Of a stretch of 64,000 nt of DNA, positions 9,779 to 19,587 are shown in pieces (positions within the stretch are counted from its first letter, which is position 1; each line of letters starts with the position of its first letter). The notes under the pieces are model-generated. The model made no database searches. It was given only the letters and a program-made list of their open reading frames with translations, and had not been told where the DNA came from. This DNA is from Euwallacea fornicatus (Eukaryota; Arthropoda; Insecta; Coleoptera; Curculionidae), in assembly GCF_040115645.1 (NCBI RefSeq), contig NC_089567.1, forward strand, positions 3,054,800-3,118,799, written 5' to 3'. A program made the position numbers and the translations under genes.

Positions 9779-11447
9779 TTAATAATGAGTGACATCGCCT
9801 CGTTCGGCAATACAAGCCTCGTACTCTTCGCGACATGCTTGCAACAAATGATCAATATCCTCCTGGGGTATTTCATTCCATGCTACCTCAGGATGAAGTC
9901 GTAGATCATCCACATTGTTTGGAGGCCTCGGTAAATTTCGAAGACGGCGACTCATCATGTCCCAAAGATATTCGATGGGCGATAGGTCCGGTGACTGTGC
10001 AGGCCAAGGCAGTATTTCCAATTGTGCTTCTTCCAGGTTATTTTGCCCCGGAATACAACTACCCGTTTATACCCTGAAGCAAAGGTTCACAAAACAAAGG
10101 CCTGGTAATTCGGTAACATATGCACTTTATTTTGATTATCGGATATTACTCAGAACCGCACTGGCTTATAAAAAAATTGAAGAATATAACGAAATAAATA
10201 GAATGAGGTTATTTGCGTGTGGTTGGCAAGAGAATTCGGAAAAAACTATCCTGGAAAATTCTTGAGACTTTTTGTTTCGGCGGTGGTGACGACCAAGTTC
10301 ATAATTTTCAGCCTCCCTCCGCCTACGTACACGCCAATCAGAACTGCCGTAGACCGATTCCCACGGTACGGTGTGCCTGTTTTATACCAAGTTATGGAAA
10401 CACAAAACCTTAAAAGGTTTTTGCAATCACTATCTAAAACCAGTGATTTTCGTGAGGCTTGGCCAATGTAACAAGGATTTCTCACGCCCTGGGGCCATGT
10501 GCGAAATCTGCCTACGGTTCCTTCGCGGTGGCGTCCATACAGCCCTCAAGTCTCATAAACTAAATAAAGTTTGACAACCCACGCATATAACATAGAACAG
10601 GTGGGAATTAGCCAAGCCCACCAATATATAGGATTATGAACAATTACCGTTGGTCCTGACACAGGTATTGTCGAGTAATGTTTGCACTATGTGGTCTTGC
10701 ATTATCCTGTTGGAAAATGTTACATGGTAAAGTTTGCATGAAGGGTACTAATACTGGCATCAGAACATTGTTAATGTAGCGACGTGTGTTTAGGGAGTTT
10801 GGAATGACCACAAGAGAAGATCTTCGACCAACATATATCGCACCCCAGACCATAACATCAGGTGTTAAAGCTGTGTGGTGCCTTTCACAAAATTGCAAAT
10901 TTCTTCTTTCACCTCGGTATCGTCTGACTCTTCTACGACCATCATTGATCCATAAACAAAATCGCGACTCGTCACTAAAGACGATATTGTTCCACTCATG
11001 ACTCCAATCAACTCTTTCTTGACACCAGAACAATCTAGAAGCATGGTGTTGGGCGGTTAGTGGCAGTCGTAGATTTGGGCGGTATGAATGCAGGTCAAAA
11101 GACGAAATTCTTCTGTAAACTGTCGCCATCGACACCCGACGATTTAGAGCTCCCATCTAATCTATTGCAACAGACATTGTTGTTTGAAATCGATCACCAG
11201 TGGTCATCCGTCTAAGAAGTCGATTTTCATGTGCATTGCTGCTACGGGGAGGACGTCCAACTGGACGATGTTGCTGAACCCTTTCTTCAGACCATGAAGA
11301 CCATATTCTCGCAATCGTGGTGCGGTTCCGATTCATTCTTTGGGCAATCTCACGGAAAGAAAGTCCACCCTCCTTCATGCTGATAATTCGCCCTCTATCG
11401 AAATCCGAAACGTGGGAAAAATTTCGACGCTGTCTCACTGGGGGCAT
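9779..11447 (-). pseudogene. DD34E transposase with one stop and an LTR insertion
   Basis: From 11447 the protein starts MPPVRQRRNFSHVSDFDRG, with two helix-turn-helix units (LSFREIAQRMNRNRTTIARIW; GRPPR linker). One in-frame TAG near 11157 interrupts it. It then continues with VFSDESRF, VMVWGAI and FQQDNARPHSA up to TRQYL, where the solo LTR enters. Past the insert, 10033-9779 reads EEAQLEILPWPAQ, SPDLSPIEYLWD and the C-terminus. Joining the halves leaves 34 residues between the second Asp and the Glu. All three catalytic residues remain; the stop and the insertion are the only lesions I see. Confidence 0.85.
10039..10661 (-). repeat. Probable solo LTR in a Tc1 transposase gene
   Basis: The 623-bp insert is flanked by the 5-bp repeat CAGGT (10034-10038 and 10662-10666) and disrupts transposase codons. 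On the minus strand it begins TGTCAGGACC and ends CCGGGGCAAAATA. The last bases deviate from the usual CA, perhaps by mutation. The 5-bp duplication, length and lack of coding sequence favour a solo LTR over a MITE. I see no relative elsewhere in the window. Confidence 0.65.
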
Positions 11448-11689
11448 TTTGAGATGTCTTGTTCCCAGTTCAACAACAAAATAAACTGATATTTTCATGT
11501 AAATATTATTTTATTTATTTACAATTGAATAAAAAATCTAAAAGGGCAATGACAAAAAAACTACTAGTGTTCTTCCTTTTTTACTGAAAGTCTGATCATT
11601 TGATATTCCATTATGAAGCATTATTTTTCCAAAATTACAAGACTTAATTATAAGTATTACTGGATGGTGCATTTCATGTGAGAGTGAGT

Positions 11690-13760
11690 GTATTGAGGGA
11701 TGCAGATTGTATGTCATAGATTTTGGTCTTCAAATGTCCCCATAAGAAAAAATCCAGGAGACTAAGATCAGGGGATTTCGTAGTTCATTCCATTGCACTT
11801 CTGCTGTCAATCCATCTTCAAGAGAATTCTGTATCTAAAAATTATTAGATGGTAGTAGTGTAGTATGCAGGCGCTCCATCCTGTTAGAAAACTAATTTTT
11901 GTTATAAGAGACGGGGATTTTGTTTAAGTATTTCAATTATTTTGGGGGTTATTGAGTCTTGTGGAAGTTCTTGATAGTTTTCTCCATTTAAGTCTCTGGG
12001 AATGAAAAATGGTCCAACAATATGATCATCCAAAGTCCCTGCGCAAACTTTAAATTTTTGAAGGTGTTGGGTATGGGTCTCTCGGAGCAGATAAGGGTTT
12101 TCGTTCCTTCAGTGATGACAGTTACGTCTGTTAACTTTACCATTTAAATACGAGAGTCATTCAATAAGTAACGAGATAAATTGATATAGCTCCAAAACTA
12201 TTTATTTAATCAATTCAAAATTTTGACTAATTTGCAACATAATCTCCCAACACTGATACACTTATCCCATCGTTTCTCTAGCTTTTTAATGCCCCTGGCA
12301 GATAATTTTTTTGTTAGTTGTCAGAGCTACATTTGTACTTGAATCGTGATTTCTTCGCTAGAGCCGTATTTTTTTCCATGTGGAGCCTCATTGAGGGAAC
12401 CAAGGACAGATGGAAGTCTGAAGGGGCAAGATATCGGCTGTAAGAGGAGTGCGAAAGAATCTTTCACACCAGATTTGAATGCATTCTTGAGTTAATTGGG
12501 CCATACGCGGTTTTGTATTATTGTGATGCAAAATTACATCTTTTGTCAAAAGTCCACGACATTTAGTGCAAATGGGAAGGTTTAATTTGTTTTTTAACAT
12601 TTCAACACAGTGTAACATTGGCTGTTGATTGTTCATTATCCTTCTAGAAAATCGTACAAAATAGGGTCTTGTGGGTACCAGAGTAATGTATCACTTTGAG
12701 CTCTGATACCTGCAACTTGAATTTTTGTGCGCATTGAAGAACTTGTCTGTTTCCATTTAAAGCTTTGTTTCTTCGATTCCGATTTCTAGTGCAGATGTTC
12801 AGATGCATCTACGTCTCATCACAGGTTACAATTCTTTCACAAAAAGTTTCTTTTTCCATCAAACATCAGACGTTCAACTGCTCACTGATTTGAAGCCTCA
12901 TTTTTTTGTGTGTATCTCTAAATTGTCTTGGCACCCATTTCGCACCTTTTCTTGCACTGTGGTTTATTCTCAATGCTGTTATGGATAACTCCAAAACTAG
13001 CAGATACTGTTTCGGAAATCATTTCAACCGTGATTCGCCTGTTGTCACGTATTCTCACGCCAATGCAAGATTCAAAGGAGGCAGGTAGCAACTTCGACCG
13101 ATTGTCCACTTCGTTGCTGGTCAACGATACTTGCGAGGTCATTTTTAAATTGTTCAACACACTTGCTAATGTTGGAATGGTTTAAATAATTATTCCCAAA
13201 CACTCTTAACATCGTTACATGAATTTCACTATCTTTAACATCATCTGCGACAAAAAAATTTATAACATTACGTTGTTTTTCAGTGGTGCAATCCTCAATC
13301 GGAATTGACATTTTGAACTGATGGATTTGTAGATTATATCTGCAAAATATTATTAATGAGCTAATCAAAAGTCATCGCAAGGATGTCAACTCAAAGTCTT
13401 GAAACTTTTGGATTGATTCATGAAACCGTTTTTTAGTTATATCAATTCGTTTTGATACTTAATGAATTGATACTTGATTCTTCGTAGAATGATCATTCGT
13501 CAGAAAATATTGTATTATGCAACAAATAAAATCATCCTCATTTAATTTCTATACTAGTTTTATGACATAACTATGGATTTTATCTGCTTTAAAATTTCAT
13601 AAATAGTACTTTTTAAAATGTCGAATTCTTCAGCAATTCTTCGTACACACGTTCTGTTTTTAACTTGAAAATGTTCCATAATCGCAATTTGGACTTCATC
13701 ACTTCTCATTGGGTGGTTAACTTCGTTTTTTTTTGTTTTGGATGGAACCAGTTTTATTTC
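11690..13760 (-). pseudogene. Decayed DDxD transposase of the outer element, split by a mariner
   Basis: Read on the minus strand, 13760-13560 gives a helix-turn-helix N-terminus (MRSDEVQIAIMEHF, then RRIAEEFDIL). Near 13530-13500 the first catalytic motif NTIFSDE appears. The mariner then interrupts. After it, 12140-11690 gives GKVNRRN, VGPFFIPRDLNGENYQ, a QDGAPAYY motif and SPDLSLLDFFLWGHLK with several stops. The order equals that of intact DUF4817/DDE_3-type transposases such as the one at 729-1796. Long dead. Confidence 0.7.
12149..13472 (-). pseudogene. Degenerate mariner-like element
   Basis: The left end TACGAGAGTCATTCAATAAG (12149) has a diverged inverted partner at 13430-13472 (shared AATTGATATA and AAAAC core). 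On the minus strand, 13312-13075 gives the mariner N-terminal domain (QRNVINFFVADDVKDSEIH, then FKNDLASIVDQQRSGQ). The segment 12636-12388 gives the second catalytic region as LTKDVILHHNNTKPRMAQ, where the usual HHDNARPH has lost its Asp. Frames are broken throughout. It lies inside the outer DDxD transposase gene. Confidence 0.75.
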
Positions 13761-14438
13761 ATTTCATTAGTAATTTAGATCCATATGGATTGCATACTAT
13801 TGTGCCGGGATGATTTAAATTGAAGACAGGAATTGCCGCTCTTGCAGAAAAATAATTTTTGTAATGCAGACTCGAGATTTTGATTCTCTATTGTAACGTA
13901 TAAACCATTTTAATTAAATTAAAAATTGAAGAAATTGCTAAGTGATGTTTTGCCACGAAGTCCTAAAACCACAAAAGAGTGGAGAAAAATATTAATAAAT
14001 TTTTCTTCCAAAAAAATTTGGGTTTATCAATTTTACATGGAATGTTAGAAATGAGATTATTATGGATGAATTTGGGACGTTGAAACGTTTTGAGTCTAAC
14101 TGTACAGATTTAGCTTTCATTCCAATAACATTAATAGTTACAATCCAGTTATTTGGTTTTTGTTTAACTTCTACCAGATAGAGGTACAAAAATAAAAAAT
14201 AAAAGCTTCACCATGTATAGAGTAAAATTACCTTCCAAACGAAATACAACACAATCCCACTTCTAATTTGAAAATTCCTAAGGGGTGGTTTTCAGGGGTA
14301 GGGAAATGACATTTCGAAAACAACTTTTTCACCAAACGGTGTCCCCCTTCCTATCAAAATTGACGTGTTTTATCCTTTTTTTTAACAAACAACAGAAAAG
14401 ATATTTAGGGTTGAGACTTTTTCCTGGGACACTTTGTA

Positions 14439-14784
14439 TAATCAAAATAAAGGTGCTGTTATAGGACTATTTGGTGGTGAAAAATGTTGAGGGTCTATAA
14501 GGTCTCTTTATGGGGACACAGCGGAATTCAACTGTAACGGTATGTGACGTCTAAATTTTCAGACGTTAACAGCTCAAGTACATTTTTAAAATGAGGTATA
14601 ATCTGTAATTCTTTATGTAACGGTAATGCCGTAAAGCGATTCATAGAGTAAGATGTTAGAACCTTGCTATTATTGTGTTTTATAAAGGTTTAGAACGTTG
14701 AAATGGTAAACTTATTAAGCAACTAATTCCTTATCCACATTAAACATGCTGTGAAAGTGATTTATTAGTTGACCACAACCTAAA
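14439..14784. other. No gene seen
   Basis: AT-rich spacer between the outer DDxD element and the R1-like LINE fragment. No reading frame or repeat recognised. Confidence 0.6.
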
Positions 14785-15363
14785 ATGTTTTTTACACTTG
14801 CACTGGCCAAAATCCCTCCTGTGCGATTGAGAGTGCAAGAAAGGAGAATTATATGGGAAAGAGGGAAAGAGAGTAAGAGCGAAGCGGCAGAATGGGTTAT
14901 GTCCGAGTGGGAGAAAGAATGGGCCGTCTATGACGGGTGGATGAAAGTGTTCGTCCCCAGAGTCAGACGGTGGTCCGAATGCGAATGGGCTAAGCCCAAT
15001 TACGCCCTGTCGCAGGTTTTCACCGGGCACGGTGTGTTCGGAAAATACCTGCGACGAATAGGGGTTGAGCGCAGTGACTACTGCTGGTTCTGCGGGAACG
15101 AAGAGAATGGTGTGAACGACACTCCCGAGCACACGCTGTGGGAGTGTCAGGCATGGGAGGCCGATCGCGCGGAGGCCCGGCTGAGCGGACTCAGACTGGA
15201 CCGAAATGTGATCGGCAGTGAAATTCTGGAATCAGAATGTAAGTGGAATGCGTTTGCAAGAATGGTAGAGAAAATCATGAATGCGAAACGTACGAGAGGG
15301 AATGGAAGACGAGTGCTACGGGGAGAAGTCCTCCGCGAAGCGGACCGGTCTAGGCCGGATTAG
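14785..15363 (+). pseudogene. C-terminus of an R1-clade LINE ORF2
   Basis: 192 residues, open to a natural stop. LSQVFTGHGVFGKYLRRIG followed by a Cys-His cluster (CWFCG, then 12 residues to HTLWEC) is the conserved C-terminal zinc-binding region of R1, TRAS and related LINE ORF2 proteins, with the usual acidic, Trp-rich stretch before it. Reverse transcriptase and endonuclease are absent because the copy is 5'-truncated. The first codons upstream of the match may be flanking DNA. A diverged relative lies at 27541-27750 on the other strand. Confidence 0.8.
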
Positions 15364-15536
15364 TAGGCCCGATGCCACCACCCCCTGAAGTAATGCCTTT
15401 AGGCGGTTCCGGGGGGGAACAACGGTGAAGAGAGGTGGGTCTTTTAGTGGGTAGGCGGCTCCCTTCACGGGGTGAATCTCACATAACCCGGTCGCCAGTC
15501 CATCAGACCGGGTACCTTTAGAAGGTTTTCCCCCTC

Positions 15537-16372
15537 TGTTGGGAAAAAACCCAACATAAATCAGCGTTATCGCTGGGCTCCAATTAGGCCCTAAAGACGT
15601 TGGAACAATCCCAATTCACATCTGCTGCGTCGTACCCCTCGATGCAGCACTTACCCTCACGTGCTTAAACCCGGTCACCGTGATGGCACTGGTTTTTTGA
15701 TTTATCACTGTCCCGATTTATGGGGGGTACCAAATAAATCTGTCAAGGGAACCAGAGAGCCACATCTGGGCTTTGACCGTGGAGATTCTTGGGAAAAAAC
15801 TTTCCTCAGAACTAGGGGGCGGTGTCGGTTGGGATTGGTCAAGATCTTATCGTGGTGATCTCCCTCCAGCCCCACCATCCCTGGGACGCAAAAAATCTAG
15901 GACTCCCAAAAAACATTCTCTCCAAGACAGTACTCGCAAAAGCTCTTCTTCCCGTTTCTTGGACACTTCTCGATCCCTGAAGCGGAACACCATCAAACCT
16001 CTCTCACAACATTACCTCAATCTCTACTCTGTAACTCTTCTACAAGTCATCCTTCAACCTTTATACGTATCATTCTCAGATCTCGGGCAACCCACTATCA
16101 ACTCGGTAAAATATATGTATAAAAAGTGTATATAAAGTTGTAAATCGTAGTGTAACTTAGATTGATATCTGTAGTGTAAAGTAAATTACTTAATTCGTGC
16201 TACGGAGTTTGTCTTCCCCGAACCCTTGAACCCCGTTTACAATCAATTGACGCATCAGCATCTGGTCCTTCGAATCAATAACTCACACCAGCAAAATAGG
16301 AGATACCTCTTCGGGTGCCTTGTGAGGCAGTCGGTTCTGTTAGGCAGTGACTAAAAGCCCCTGGCCTAAACA
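15537..16372 (+). repeat. Solo LTR, family TGTTGGG, second copy
   Basis: Same start (TGTTGGGAAAAAACCC), internal sequence and end (GGCCTAAACA) as 2884-3821. Flanks are CCCTC on the left and CCCCC on the right, so the 5-bp duplication is present with one mismatch. It lies within the 3' untranslated tail of the R1-like LINE and is therefore younger than it. It is about 100 bp shorter than copy 1 by internal gaps. Confidence 0.75.
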
Positions 16373-16390
16373 CCCCCTACAAAAAAAAAT

Positions 16391-16709
16391 GTTTTACACT
16401 TTATTTTTAGCATAATTAGTATTTATTGCAAAATGTGCCATCAGGGACTCATACGACTGTAAACTAGCGCATAAAATAATATTTGGAGTTAACCCATCCG
16501 TTGAATCCATTTTATTATTTTAGGATAAATTACTTTACATTTAAATTGTTCCACTGTCAATGGATTACTTAAAGGATTTAAATCTTTGGATGCTTTCTAA
16601 TCTGTTCGTTATCGGGAGATAACGATACTTTTTAAAACGCCAGAAATCCGTAGCACAATTCACAAAACCTTTAACAAAGTAAGTTATATTACCGCTTATC
16701 TAGGTCACA
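16391..16709. promoter_or_regulatory. Upstream region of Ctr1
   Basis: About 320 bp between the LINE tail and the Ctr1 start. It must contain any compact promoter and 5' untranslated sequence, but I see no clear TATA box or metal-response element (TGCRCNC core), and no repeat. Confidence 0.35.
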
Positions 16710-17351
16710 ATGAGTCATGACGGTCATGACGATCATCATGACCATAGCGGTCATGATGGCCATGAAATGAACACCTACGTAAGTATACATTTGAAATTCA
16801 AAATATTATTTTAAATCACATACTTTTTTATTTTACAGTTTATCTTTTCAAAAAGTGCTACGGTCTTGTTTAAACAATGGAATTTCGATTCTGTTGGTGG
16901 CCTAATTGCGTCAGTGTTCGCTATTTACGTGATGGCCTTCTTGTATGAAGCTTTAAAGTTTTTAAGGTTTATATAGTCTTTGCGGCTTTAACTCTAATAT
17001 AAGAGAATATTTTAGGGCTTACCTGCTTGCAGCTGCAGTCAGTATTAAGCGGGCCAACAAATGTTCTGGTGGCGAAAAAGTCTCGCAGTAAGCATCAAGT
17101 CTTTACTGTTAATAAATCCTTTATTCTTCGTTTTTCTTAGGCCAACAATAATGTCTAAATCGCATCTCATCCAGACTCTACTTCACGGAGTTCAAGGCAT
17201 CCTCGGCTATTTTTTAATGTTAATATTTATGACTTACAATGGGTGGCTTTGTATAGCTGTGATTGGAGGTTTCGTATGCGGGTATTTCGTTTTTGCATGG
17301 CGAATGTCCTGTGCTATGGTTGGCAGCGCAAACGACGACCACTGCCAATAG
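16710..17351 (+). CDS. Ctr1: High-affinity copper uptake protein (Ctr1/SLC31 family), four exons
   Basis: Exons 16710-16778, 16839-16966, 17016-17087 and 17141-17351 join in frame through GT-AG introns of 60, 49 and 53 bp and give 159 residues. The N-terminus is extracellular-type and His-rich (seven His, one Met in the first 20) rather than Met-rich. Three membrane segments follow, about 42-62, 107-127 and 128-148. The signature MxxxM (M116, M120) lies in the second and GxxxG (G133, G137) in the third, as in the trimeric copper pore family. The tail ends H157-C158-Q, close to the usual HCH copper-handling end. It imports Cu(I) at the plasma or endosomal membrane. Start: first ATG, context CACAATG. 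The gene looks intact. A MITE begins 38 bp after the stop. Confidence 0.93.
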
Positions 17352-17498
17352 TCCATTATTTGAAAATTACTTCGCAATAGAAATTTAATACAGGGTGTTT
17401 TCTAAGTACGGTACATAACTTCAGGAGCGGATCCTACAGCTAAAATAAAGGTAATTTTGTTATATGAACAATATCCCAAAAATGCTTCGTTGCGAAAA

Positions 17499-18015
17499 TA
17501 CAGGGTGTGAAAATTTCTTTAAAAAATTACAATTTTTTAAATATTTCCGAAACTGCTTGAGACATATCAATGAAATTTTGCGGGATTTGAGAGTTAGCAA
17601 CGGTGCGTATTTTATGCTAAAACAGTGGCTTTTGTGTAATCAGTGGCGTGTGGGTAGGATAATTGCTGGTTATTTCATCAAAAGAAAAATGTGGTACGCC
17701 ACTGTTCTTTTCCAATATTTTGTTCTTTTTTTAATTATGTGTTCGATTTGGAAGAAAAAAGTTTCTTGACTTTTTTCCGTAGAACTCACCGTTTTCGAGT
17801 AAATAAATAAAAAATATTGTAGCTAAATTTTTTCATTTTTTTTTATTATTCTTAAGAGAAAAAATACTTGTATGAAGATATGAATTTTTTTTATTGTGTG
17901 CTTGCCTGTTTTATTAAAATTTCATTCAAATGTCTCAAGTAGTTTCGGAAATATTTAAAAAATGTTAATTATATATAAAAAATGTTAATAAATTTAAAGA
18001 AATTTTCACACCCTG
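17499..18015. mobile_element. Inner MITE (CAGGGTGTGAAAATTTC ends)
   Basis: 517 bp with inverted ends CAGGGTGTGAAAATTTCTTT (17499) and GAAATTTTCACACCCTG (to 18015), flanked by TA (17497-17498, 18016-18017). Subterminal similarity continues (CGAAACTGCTTGAGACAT versus its inverse near 17931-17950). The target TA is exactly the centre of the outer foldback. The frame at 17464-17769 is not a recognisable protein. Confidence 0.8.
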
Positions 18016-18082
18016 TATTTCCGCAACGAAGCATTTTTGGGATATAGTTCATATAACAAAATTACCTTTATTTTAGCTGTAG

Positions 18083-18615
18083 GTCAAGAAAATGTGGTGG
18101 CTTATTGGACATAAATCACAACTAAGTCTCTCCAACAGAATACTGATTTATAAAATAATACTGAAACCAGTATGGACGTACGGCATCCAACTGTGGGGCA
18201 CTGCCAGCCAGTCGAACATTGAAATCCTGCAAAGATTCCAATCTAAGACACTGCGCTCTCTCAGCAGAAGTCCATGGTTTGTCTGCAACGACACGATCCA
18301 CAGGGACCTTAACACCCCAAGAGTTCGCGAGGAAATATACCAATTCTCGCTGAAATACCATGACCGACTGGATGCCCACCCCAACCACCGGCCAATGATC
18401 TTCTCAACACCCAGTTTATCACACGAAGATTGAAAAGAACCAAGCCGCACGACCTACTAGAACGCTTCAACTGAAAAAAAAAAATAGGAAAACCCAAGAC
18501 AAAATACAAAATACATTCTTTAACGTCGGGTTCATAATGTTGTTCCAGACTCGAGTCTATCTTAAAGCCCTTTTTCACACACCTAACTTACTAAATGTTC
18601 TGTTAGTGACAGATT

Positions 18616-18653
<38 letters not shown>
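18083..18653 (+). pseudogene. 5'-truncated jockey LINE: ORF2 C-terminus with poly(A)
   Basis: From 18092, WWLIGHKSQLSLSNRILIYK, then ILKPVWTYGIQLWGTA and a PWFVCNDTIHRDL motif match the C-terminal end of jockey ORF2, as in the intact LINE at 40049-42715 (ILLYNQVLKPVWSYGIQLWG). A frameshift near 18420 moves the end into another frame (RRLKRTKPHDLLERF). The copy ends in a run of about 40 A. TTTTAGCTGTAG before it (18071-18082) and TTTTGCTGTAG after it (18654-18664) are the target duplication. Confidence 0.85.
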
Positions 18654-18657
<4 letters not shown>

Positions 18658-18709
18658 GCTGTAGAATACACTCTCGAAGTTATGTACCATACTTAAGAAA
18701 CATCCTGTA

Positions 18710-19587
18710 TATTTTTGTAGTAATTATGTGAAACTTAACTTTTATGCCCCCATTTGAAAGTTAGTGCCGAACCTCTGCAAAGGCAATAGTCGATTGGGGA
18801 TTAAGGTGGTGTTAGGCTGAAATTTCTAAATAATATTAACAATTAAACTGTGACGAAATAATATTATTTTATGTATGTATATTGTTCTGATTTACTGATA
18901 CTATGAATTTGAAGTATATAATAAAATTAAAAAATGGAAATTTGTCAATAAATCTGCTTAGCAACCATTTCACTGATCGACACGATTAATTATTTTGATA
19001 TATATATAGAATTAAATTGGGCATGAATAGTTAAAAATAATTCAGTTATGATAAGATACAAATCACATATGAAATAAATTGATAAACAATGTATCCACTT
19101 TCGGTCATACTGGATGTAAAATTACTTGTTGCAGGTACGTAAATGCATCTGATTTCTCGAAAAATAAATTCACCTAATTTAAAATTTTGTTGTTGAAATG
19201 TAGTCAGAGAAAGGGTACGATCAAACAGTTACACATCTGCAAAAAGTGATTTTACAGTCCCAGTGTCTAAAAATGATTAAGTTTTTTATTTATTTATTAC
19301 ATATGTTCATTTTTATTTTGCTAAAGGACTTGTTTTGGATTATTAAATTTTTAAAAAATATTTCCCTATTGGCACCAACTACCAATGTAATTTCAAGAAA
19401 ATATCAGTTTTGATAAAATTATTTCTTCAAAATTTTATTACGATGAAATCGCCCCTAGTTTATACAGTGACTTCCTAAAGTAGGGAATAAAGTCATTAGT
19501 ATTAAAACTAATATATTTTAGAAAAAATTCTCATACTTATTATTTTAGTAATAGGCAGATTTAGTTTTTAAAAAAACAATTTTTTTA
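18710..19587. other. No gene seen
   Basis: AT-rich non-coding stretch. A short TATATATA tract near 19000 is the only simple repeat noticed. Confidence 0.6.

Larger units (their letters stand above)
9652..11692 (-). mobile_element. Tc1-like (DD34E) transposon split by a solo LTR
   Basis: Inverted ends of roughly 110-115 bp start CACTCACTTTCACAAG at 9654 and end at 11690, flanked by TA. Both ends share AATTAAGTCTTGTAA and AATGCTTCATAATGGA. Without the 623-bp insertion at 10039-10661 it would be about 1.4 kb, a usual Tc1 size. Confidence 0.8.
9177..14438 (-). mobile_element. Old CAGGGTG-type DDxD transposon hosting nested insertions
   Basis: The left end TACAGGGTGTCTTATG (from 9177) is matched by an inverted, diverged right end (GGGACACTTTGTA at 14428-14438). 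The similarity runs inward for more than 150 bp: both ends share a GGTGAAAAAGTTGTTTTCG stretch and then a CGAAATGTCAT stretch. Inside are the decayed transposase of this element, a mariner remnant (12149-13472) and a Tc1-like element (9652-11692). Divergence between the ends makes this the oldest layer of the nest. Confidence 0.8.
14785..16390 (+). mobile_element. 5'-truncated R1-like LINE with nested solo LTR
   Basis: The end of a LINE second reading frame (14785-15363) is followed by a GC-richer 3' untranslated part with TTTTAGTGGGTA (15442-15453). A solo LTR sits at 15537-16372, and the tail resumes as CCCCCTACAAAAAAAAA to about 16390. Base composition is clearly more GC-rich than the surroundings. 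Confidence 0.75.
17389..18709. mobile_element. Foldback MITE carrying a second MITE and a LINE
   Basis: The outer element begins CAGGGTGTTTTCTAAGTACG at 17391 and ends at 18707, flanked by TA. The left arm (17391-17496) is inverted at 18018-18082 plus 18665-18707, forming a near-perfect foldback of about 105 bp per arm. The centre is opened by an inner element at 17499-18015, and the right arm by a LINE fragment at 18083-18653. No transposase frame of its own. Confidence 0.8.

Noticed and set aside
10786..11001. Plus-strand frame of 71 codons
   Set aside because: Antisense to the DD34E transposase catalytic region.
14740..15132. 130-codon minus-strand frame
   Set aside because: Antisense to the R1-like ORF2 end, which has a clear zinc-binding signature.
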